In this document: piece by piece, positions 13,542-18,031 of the stretch | Position numbering within the stretch: position 1 is the first letter of the stretch | How the letters are laid out: the number at the start of each line of letters is the position of its first letter | DNA from: Methanomicrobiales archaeon | GTDB taxonomy: Archaea; Halobacteriota; Syntropharchaeia; Alkanophagales; Methanospirareceae | Direction of reading: 5' to 3' | Length of the DNA stretch: 18,031 nucleotides | NCBI GenBank assembly: GCA_003160755.1 | Contig: QEXZ01000018.1 | Location: forward strand, 1-18,031 | Program-made: the position numbers and the translations under genes | The notes under the pieces: model-generated | The model's input: only the letters and a program-made list of their open reading frames with translations | Told to the model about the DNA's origin: nothing | Database searches by the model: none

Positions 13542-14591
13542 TTAGAATACATGCACCGCGGACGCTTTAAACGTGATGTACACTTCTCCTCCTGTTTCCA
13601 AATTCATCTCATCAAATGACTGCTTGGTTATTGCGACAATAAAAGGAATATCAATACCAACGTCAACAGCGATTTTGAGGATAGTCCCTGCATCTACTAT
13701 ACTCGCTATTTTTCCCTTAAACGAGTTTCTGGCGCTCGACACAATTTGTTTTGTTGAGACCAATATATCCTCCGGTCTAATGGATACATGGATACTTCCG
13801 GGCTTAAGCGAGGCAGACACGATGTTTATGCCATCCACGTCAATGCAGGCTATGTCGTTATCAACGCGGGACTCCCCCTGGAACAGGTTACCAACGCCAA
13901 GGAACTCAGCAGCGAATTCAGATTCGGGTTTCCTGAACACCTCGTTCGGCGTACCTACCTGCACAATCTCGCCTTTGTCCATTACCGCCATCCGGCTGCC
14001 GAGCAAAAAAGCCTCCTCGAAACTGTGTGTTACGTGAATAATAGTAGTATTCATGATTGAATGGACGTTCTTCAACTCTTGACGCAGCCGTTCCGCTGTT
14101 TGTGTATCCAGCGCACTTAACGGCTCATCAAGCAACAGGACTTTTGGCTCTATAATCAGTGCGCGGGCTATCGCAATTCGCTGCTGTTCGCCACCGCTCA
14201 GCGTGCCGGGGTACCGATGCAAGAGATGGAAAACAGCCATCAAGTTTGCAAGTTCGTCCACCCTGCGTTTGATTTCCCTTTTCGATACTTTTCGCGACTT
14301 CAGCCCAAAACCTATGTTTTCCTCTACCGTCAAAAACGGGAACAGGGTGTAATCCTGATAAACCATGCCTATGTTTCGCTCCCTTGGTGGAATATCCGTA
14401 ATGTCCTGCTCGTCAAGGTATATTCTGCCACTATCCGCGCGGTAAATGCCTGCTATCGTCTCAAGTAAGATTGTTTTCCCGGCTCCCGTGGGACCCAGCA
14501 CCATAAAATACTCGCCATCGTTTATTTCAAGGCTCACGTCTCGTAAGAAGAACTCGCCCAAATCCTTTGATAGATTTTCTATTCTTATCAT
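13542..14591 (-). CDS. modC: Molybdate/tungstate ABC transporter ATPase
   Basis: A 349-residue ABC ATPase with Walker A GPTGAGKT (33-40), Q-loop Q79, signature LSGGEQQR (131-138), Walker B VLLLDEP (151-157) and switch H189. A C-terminal TOBE domain (about 285-349) is typical of ModC/WtpC. It powers uptake by the permease and binding protein upstream. The frame is open to 14639, through the repeat, but the ATG 14589-14591 (MIRIENLSKDLG) is the natural family start. Unlike the other operon members it is separated from the permease by 335 bases filled by palindromic copy C, whose promoter-like end is about 30 bases from this ATG, so it may have its own near-leaderless transcript. Whether the metal is molybdate or tungstate cannot be read from this subunit. 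Confidence 0.92.
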   Translation of the reverse strand: MIRIENLSKDLGEFFLRDVSLEINDGEYFMVLGPTGAGKTILLETIAGIYRADSGRIYLDEQDITDIPPRERNIGMVYQDYTLFPFLTVEENIGFGLKSRKVSKREIKRRVDELANLMAVFHLLHRYPGTLSGGEQQRIAIARALIIEPKVLLLDEPLSALDTQTAERLRQELKNVHSIMNTTIIHVTHSFEEAFLLGSRMAVMDKGEIVQVGTPNEVFRKPESEFAAEFLGVGNLFQGESRVDNDIACIDVDGINIVSASLKPGSIHVSIRPEDILVSTKQIVSSARNSFKGKIASIVDAGTILKIAVDVGIDIPFIVAITKQSFDEMNLETGGEVYITFKASAVHVF

Positions 14592-14614
14592 TTTTCGTGT
14601 TTGTTTATTTTTGT

Positions 14615-14846
14615 ATTGTATATAAAGTATAACTGCCACCTATTTAGGACGCAGATTTACACGGATTTACGCAGAAAACTATTTCCTCAAATTATCAAAT
14701 GCCTTACGTTTAACTTCCAGAAAACCATAACCCTGTTTATTATAAACACGATAGAAGATTCTACTAATCTCCTCCGTCTATTAAACCTTGTATTTAAAAT
14801 CCTGATTATCTGCGTTCATCTGCGTCCGATTATCAAAAATTATTCT
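14615..14846 (+). repeat. Palindromic promoter-bearing element, copy C (divergent, longer)
   Basis: Begins TGTATATAAAGTATAAC (14617-14633), then CTATTTAGGACGCAG. Left arm 14648-14674 has three 10-bp units, right arm 14808-14826 two. The interior is longer than in A and B and not similar to them. On the minus strand the left end reads GTTATACTTTATATACAA, about 30 bases upstream of modC. It splits modC from the rest of the transporter operon. Confidence 0.7.
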
Positions 14847-14879
14847 TTCTTGTTTTTAATGCTATATCATCCCCCCCCT

Positions 14880-14921
14880 TGCATCGTGTATCATGTATCA
14901 TGTATCCTGCATCATGCATCT
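14880..14921. repeat. Heptanucleotide tandem repeat, six units
   Basis: Six uninterrupted 7-bp units of TGYATCN: TGCATCG, TGTATCA, TGTATCA, TGTATCC, TGCATCA, TGCATCT. They follow a run of eight C and end five bases before the permease stop codon. Confidence 0.85.
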
Positions 14922-14926
14922 TCAAA

Positions 14927-15727
14927 TCAGAACACGCGCGTAAAACCCCCATATCTTTCAAACACGAACAGAGATATAAGCGATATGATAATCAGAATAG
15001 TTGCAGCAGCAATGGCTAAATTCAGCTCGCCACAGGACATGTTCAGGAACAGCGAGATGGGTAATGTCTCGGTTTTCATTCTCGTTGCTCCTGCAACCAT
15101 CAGTGCGGCACCAAATTCGCCTATTCCTTTAGACCATGTTATAATGGAGCCCGCTAAGAGTCCATTCTTCGACATTGGCAGTGTTACACGCCAGAACGCC
15201 TGCGCCTCGGTGCAGCCAAGTGTTTCCGCTACGTGCTCGTATCTTGGATTTATACTCTGAAACGTTCCACGCAGTATCCTGAACATGAACGGCACGTTCA
15301 CAAAGAACTGCGCAATTATTATCCCCAGCGGCGTGAACACAAAAACAAGCCCCGCATCGGCAAGCGCTTTCCCGAATGATGTCGTGCCAAATAGAATTAA
15401 CAAGCCCACGCCGGCGACCAGCGGTGGTAACGCCAGCGGTGCATCAAGAATCGTATTAACCACACTCTTGCCAAAGAAGTCGTATCGCGCAAGTGCGTAT
15501 GCCGCGGGTATTGAAATGCCAATGCACAGAACTGTGGACACGGCAGCTGTGGTCAAACTCAATTTTATCGCAAATTGTATCTCCTCCGAGAGGATACTTG
15601 ATATTAACGCAGGCAGCGTGGTGTGCGTAACAACACATGTAATCAGGACTAAAATAAAAAGGGCGAGAAACAAACTGGATAGTATCGTAATAATCTTGAT
15701 TTTTGATTGCTTCAATTTCTTTAGCAT
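14927..15727 (-). CDS. modB: Molybdate/tungstate ABC transporter permease
   Basis: A 266-residue permease with about six membrane segments (near 12-33, 55-79, 93-113, 125-148, 190-212 and 237-256). The conserved EAA loop that docks the ATPase lies at about 164-186 (HVAETLGCTEAQAFWRVTLP), followed by IITWSKGIGEFGA, which matches ModB/WtpB-type permeases. It begins 21 bases after the TrmO-like gene, with AGGGGAT as ribosome site. Its role is metal-oxyanion passage, inferred from the binding protein and ModE-like regulator in the same locus. Confidence 0.92.
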   Translation of the reverse strand: MLKKLKQSKIKIITILSSLFLALFILVLITCVVTHTTLPALISSILSEEIQFAIKLSLTTAAVSTVLCIGISIPAAYALARYDFFGKSVVNTILDAPLALPPLVAGVGLLILFGTTSFGKALADAGLVFVFTPLGIIIAQFFVNVPFMFRILRGTFQSINPRYEHVAETLGCTEAQAFWRVTLPMSKNGLLAGSIITWSKGIGEFGAALMVAGATRMKTETLPISLFLNMSCGELNLAIAAATILIIISLISLFVFERYGGFTRVF

Positions 15728-15748
15728 CGTATTTATCCCCTACTGTTC

Positions 15749-16249
15749 CTATTCAGGTCTATGCTTGCCTGATTCGCCCTTAACCATGTCTAAGTGAGGA
15801 TTACTGAGCCATCCGCTCTTTGCATTATCTCTATGGTCAAACCGCGGCACGAACGGTTTTATATCGAGAAGAGGTGCTCCGTCTATGATGTCCACCTCGC
15901 TGATTTCCAGTTTGTTCCCTCTCACGCTCTCCAACCTCACGACCGACAACCCGATGGGATTTGGTCGTTTGAAATGTCTAATTGAGAAGATTCCGTGCTG
16001 TTCATCTTCTAAAAAGGGCTTTGTGACCAATGAATAACCGCCATCGGCGAGATGAAAATGGTAAATGAGGATAACGTGCGAGAAGCCCTCGATGTCCCGG
16101 AGTCCCGCTGCATATTCGGGAAACACCTCCACCTCACCCTTTGCGTCTTTTGCGAACACGCCTTGAATCGGGGCTTCTGCTTTATCCCGGAATTCCGTGT
16201 GTATGATTCCTATTGGTCTGTATGTTAGCTCATCCATATTTTTTTCCAT
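15749..16249 (-). CDS. trmO: TrmO/TsaA-family tRNA methyltransferase-like protein
   Basis: A 166-residue UPF0066/TsaA beta-barrel protein. Motifs are YRPIGIIHTEF (10-20), GEVEVFPEYAAGLRDIEGFSHVILIYHFH (38-66) and FSIRHFKRPNPIGLSVVRLE (88-107), where RPNPIG is the S-adenosylmethionine-binding signature. Characterised TrmO adds the N6-methyl group to t6A37 of tRNA-Thr. Here it lies inside the transporter operon, 48 bases after the binding protein and 21 before the permease. A role linked to molybdenum/tungsten or molybdopterin metabolism instead of tRNA is possible but is inference. AGGAGGG 12 bases upstream supports ATG 16247-16249; ATG at residue 5 is an alternative. Confidence 0.88.
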   Translation of the reverse strand: MEKNMDELTYRPIGIIHTEFRDKAEAPIQGVFAKDAKGEVEVFPEYAAGLRDIEGFSHVILIYHFHLADGGYSLVTKPFLEDEQHGIFSIRHFKRPNPIGLSVVRLESVRGNKLEISEVDIIDGAPLLDIKPFVPRFDHRDNAKSGWLSNPHLDMVKGESGKHRPE

Positions 16250-16297
16250 CTCTTTTAACTTCCCTCCTACTTTATTATGTTTTTACGCTGAACAGAA

Positions 16298-17095
16298 CTA
16301 TGCATACTTCTCACTTGGATATGCCGTAAAACCATGTTTCTCAAATACCGCTCTTCCTTTATCAGAGGCGACGAAATCAACGAACTTCTCCGCATATTCT
16401 TTGTTTTCCGAAAACGTTAGCGTGCCTATGGGAATCACTTTTATGATATTTTGCTCCTTTGGTATCTCTATAATATCCGTTTCTTTCTCAGTCCTAACTA
16501 ACGATGCTTTCCATATTATTGACGCATCTGCCGTGCCCATGCACGTAGAGACCACCAGCTCATTTACCGTAGCGGTGCGAGCAATGACATTCGCATCCAC
16601 AGCATCAAAAATCCCGTTCTTCTCCAGTATTTTGTTCGCAATCTTACCACACGCAGCTGCTTTTGCGTCTCCGAGAACGACTTTCACGCCTAGCTTTGTG
16701 AGGTCATTCAAAGACGTTATATTCGCGGGATTTCCCTCGGGAACTGCTATCACAGGTATATGATACGCTACAAGCTGCTCGTAATCAACAAACCCTTTTT
16801 CTTTCGCTTTTTCTATGTACATCGTTGCCCCGGGCATATACACACCTCCCTGTTGCGTTAGTTCTATCTGGCTCAAGAGCGTGTTAGAACCGGCATAGTT
16901 GTAGTTCACGGTAACGCCATATTTCTGCTCAAACAGCGTTCCAATCTCGTCCATTGGCTTGAGCATTCCCGCACCGGAATAGACCATGAGCGCCTGTGGC
17001 GTTTCGGGAGCGAAGTAAAAAGCCGCAGCCGTCACGCACGCAATCGCAGCAATCGCTATTAGTGTTCCCAATACCACAATTTTTCTTTTTTCCAT
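16298..17095 (-). CDS. modA: Molybdate/tungstate ABC transporter substrate-binding protein
   Basis: A 265-residue ModA-like binding protein. Residues 1-30 form a signal or membrane anchor (positively charged start, then IVVLGTLIAIAAIACVTAAAF). The cysteine at 20 is not in a good lipobox, so a retained membrane anchor is as likely as a lipoprotein. The mature part begins LMVYSGAGMLKPMDEIG (36-52) with the SGAG oxyanion loop, followed by AGSNTLLSQIE, typical of this family. It captures molybdate or tungstate outside the cell for ModB-ModC. With an AOR in the neighbourhood tungstate is plausible, but residues that separate the two ions cannot be judged here. It is the first gene of the operon, divergent from the ModE-like regulator. 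Confidence 0.92.
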   Translation of the reverse strand: MEKRKIVVLGTLIAIAAIACVTAAAFYFAPETPQALMVYSGAGMLKPMDEIGTLFEQKYGVTVNYNYAGSNTLLSQIELTQQGGVYMPGATMYIEKAKEKGFVDYEQLVAYHIPVIAVPEGNPANITSLNDLTKLGVKVVLGDAKAAACGKIANKILEKNGIFDAVDANVIARTATVNELVVSTCMGTADASIIWKASLVRTEKETDIIEIPKEQNIIKVIPIGTLTFSENKEYAEKFVDFVASDKGRAVFEKHGFTAYPSEKYA

Positions 17096-17114
17096 TTTTA
17101 TTTCACATCCCCGA

Positions 17115-17190
17115 TATGCAAAATTATACCATTCGCTATAAAAGGTTTTCGCTTTTTTTATTCTTTACTTGTATATCCTATACCAACACA
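17115..17190. promoter_or_regulatory. Divergent modA/modE promoter with candidate ModE operators
   Basis: On the minus strand ACCTTTTATAGCG (about 17134-17146) is the modA box A. On the plus strand GTATATCC (17171-17178) is the likely box for the regulator. Two inverted repeats overlap them: TTATA-N8-TATAA (17124-17141) on the modA box and GTATA-TCC-TATAC (17171-17183) on the regulator box. Both are reasonable regulator-binding sites, by position and symmetry only. Confidence 0.45.
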
Positions 17191-17194
17191 CATT

Positions 17195-17767
17195 GTGAGG
17201 GCATTTGAGGTGAAGAGAAAATACGAATCAGGGCATAAGCAGTGGATAGAGCATAAGGGGAAAGCGATAATAGGGGAAGGGCGAGCGCAGTTGCTCGCCG
17301 AAATTCGTAACTCTTCTTCTATATTAAAAGCGGCGAAAAAGCTTTCTATTCCTTATCGAACGGCGTGGGAATACCTGAAGCGAATTGAGGATGCGATAGG
17401 CAGCCCTGCTGTGAACACACACCGGGGAGGTCCAAAGGGCGGCGGCGGTACAACATTAACGGCAGAGGGCGAGGAGATTTTAAAGGAATATGAACGGTAT
17501 AAACGGCATTTGAATAGCGTAGCGCAAAATGAAATAGATTGGGAGGCGGTTTTTACGAAAATAAGTGCAAGGAATCGGATTAAAGGGGTTGTAAAAGGGG
17601 TAGAAAAAGGCGAAATCGCTTCTACCGTGCGAATAGAAGTTGCTGTACCGGCTGTTATAACGGCGATGATAACGCAAGAAGCGGTAGAAGAACTCGGTTT
17701 GAAAGAAGGCGATGCTGTTGAGGCAGTGATAAAAGCGACAGAGATACTGGTGTCGAAGGAAGAGTAA
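17195..17767 (+). CDS. modE: ModE-like molybdate/tungstate-responsive regulator
   Basis: A 190-residue protein with an N-terminal LysR-like winged helix (about 24-105: AQLLAEIRNSSSILKAAKKL, SIPYRTAWEYLKRIE, GGGGTTLTAEGEEIL) and a C-terminal Mop/TOBE domain (126-188: SARNRIKGVVKGVEKGEIAS ... VIKATEILVS) that binds oxyanions. This is the ModE architecture with one Mop domain instead of two. It faces the modA operon across 99 bases and most likely represses or activates it according to metal supply. The start is GTG: either 17195 or GTG 17210, five codons on; TGAGGG before the second favours it. Confidence 0.9.
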   Translation: MRAFEVKRKYESGHKQWIEHKGKAIIGEGRAQLLAEIRNSSSILKAAKKLSIPYRTAWEYLKRIEDAIGSPAVNTHRGGPKGGGGTTLTAEGEEILKEYERYKRHLNSVAQNEIDWEAVFTKISARNRIKGVVKGVEKGEIASTVRIEVAVPAVITAMITQEAVEELGLKEGDAVEAVIKATEILVSKEE

Positions 17768-17774
17768 GAACAAG

Positions 17775-17911
17775 ATAAATTATTGACACAGATTAACGCA
17801 GATTAACACAGACAGATGATAAAAATCAACACAGTTAATCCTAAATAAGTCCGCGTAAATCAGTGTAAATCCGTGTCTTAAGTAATGGGGTGTTATACTT
17901 TATTATACACA
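17775..17911 (-). repeat. Palindromic promoter-bearing element, copy D
   Basis: Inverted relative to A-C. Arms are 17785-17814 and 17850-17877, each with three 10-bp units (GACACAGATT / AATCCGTGTC type). The promoter-like end, TGTTATACTTTATTATACAC at 17891-17910, faces the 5S rRNA gene. The interior is short and unlike that of A and B. It lies between modE and the 5S gene. Confidence 0.75.
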
Positions 17912-17925
17912 ATAAAAAACAACCT

Positions 17926-17933
17926 TTTTAAGT
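17926..17933 (+). promoter_or_regulatory. Candidate box A of the 5S rRNA gene
   Basis: CTTTTTAAG sits about 25-28 bases before the apparent 5S 5' end, the expected archaeal distance. The stronger TTTATTATAC in copy D (17898-17908) is about 50 bases upstream and would give a short leader. Confidence 0.4.
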
Positions 17934-17954
17934 AAGCAATAGAAATATTGTAAA

Positions 17955-18031
17955 TGGGCATAGCGGCCATAGCGGCGGGGAAACTCCCGGACTCATTCCG
18001 AACCCGGCAGATAAGCCTGCCAGCGTTCCTT
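17955..18031 (+). rRNA. rrf: 5S ribosomal RNA (5' part, cut by the window edge)
   Basis: The sequence TGGGCATAGCGGCCATAGCG, then GCGGGGAAACTCCCGGACTC, ATTCCGAACCCGGCAGATAAGC and CTGCCAGCG, follows the archaeal 5S pattern: the GGCGGCCATAGCGG-like helix I/II region, then CCGAACCCGG and the GATAAGCC loop. About 77 of the expected 120-125 bases are present. The 3' end, and any neighbouring 16S/23S genes, lie outside. No 16S, 23S or tRNA is next to it on this side, so the gene may be separate from the main rRNA operon. Confidence 0.92.

Noticed and set aside
14601..15260. Long plus-strand open frame opposite modB
   Set aside because: It runs through copy C and the antisense of the permease; composition is that of a reverse-strand shadow.

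Overview
The window reads as archaeal chromosome, most likely from a methanogen- or ANME-related euryarchaeote; that placement is inference. The support is TATA-box promoters close to start codons, an archaeal PheRS alpha subunit and archaeal-type UMP kinase, a methanopterin-linked flavoprotein (DmrX type), a PaREP1-family gene, PiT/DUF47 phosphate genes, a tungsten-type aldehyde:ferredoxin oxidoreductase, and an archaeal 5S rRNA that runs off the right edge. No phage, plasmid, transposase, CRISPR array or tRNA was seen. The window is ordinary metabolic chromosome with an unusually dense set of small intergenic repeats.

Layout. 32-704 (minus): a 50-residue zinc ribbon followed by an unrecognised 166-residue protein. 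868-1359 (plus): a small AT-rich membrane protein. 1397-1882 (minus): a thioredoxin-fold protein. 2060-3167 (plus): moaE and dmrX, a two-gene pterin operon. 3221-3677 (minus): a PaREP1 gene broken by a 4-bp tandem duplication. 3773-5053 (plus): lysA. 5340-5780 (minus): ribH. 6038-9856 (minus): a 16-cysteine polyferredoxin, AOR, then pheS-alpha further along the strand (9856 to 6038). 10018-11754 (minus): DUF47 regulator and PiT phosphate transporter. 12090-13341 (minus): UMP kinase and XTP/dITP pyrophosphatase. 13542-17095 (minus): a molybdate/tungstate ABC transporter, binding protein - TrmO-like - permease - ATPase. 17195-17767 (plus): a divergent ModE-like regulator. 17955 to the end: 5S rRNA.

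The metabolic theme is molybdenum/tungsten and pterins. A ModE-Mop regulator faces a ModA-TrmO-ModB-ModC uptake operon, MoaE belongs to molybdopterin synthesis, and the AOR plus four-cluster ferredoxin is a likely consumer of tungsten and molybdopterin. DmrX belongs to the other (methano)pterin pathway.

The most interesting material is between the genes. (1) A palindromic element occurs four times; its arms are built from 10-bp units whose number rises and falls together in both arms, and one end always carries the same promoter-like motif (GTTATACTTTATATACAA). In three copies that end faces a gene start (pyrH, modC, 5S rRNA). (2) A second palindromic family of about 140 bp has two full copies and a possible related structure. 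(3) A 3'-end element, an A/T hairpin followed by AAAACCTKTRCTAAAA, abuts three genes; at two of them it supplies the last 12 codons and the stop, giving two unrelated proteins the same tail. (4) There are tandem arrays of 42, 7 and about 9 bp at other gene ends. Several stop codons lie exactly at repeat edges, as if repeats were repeatedly inserted at gene ends.
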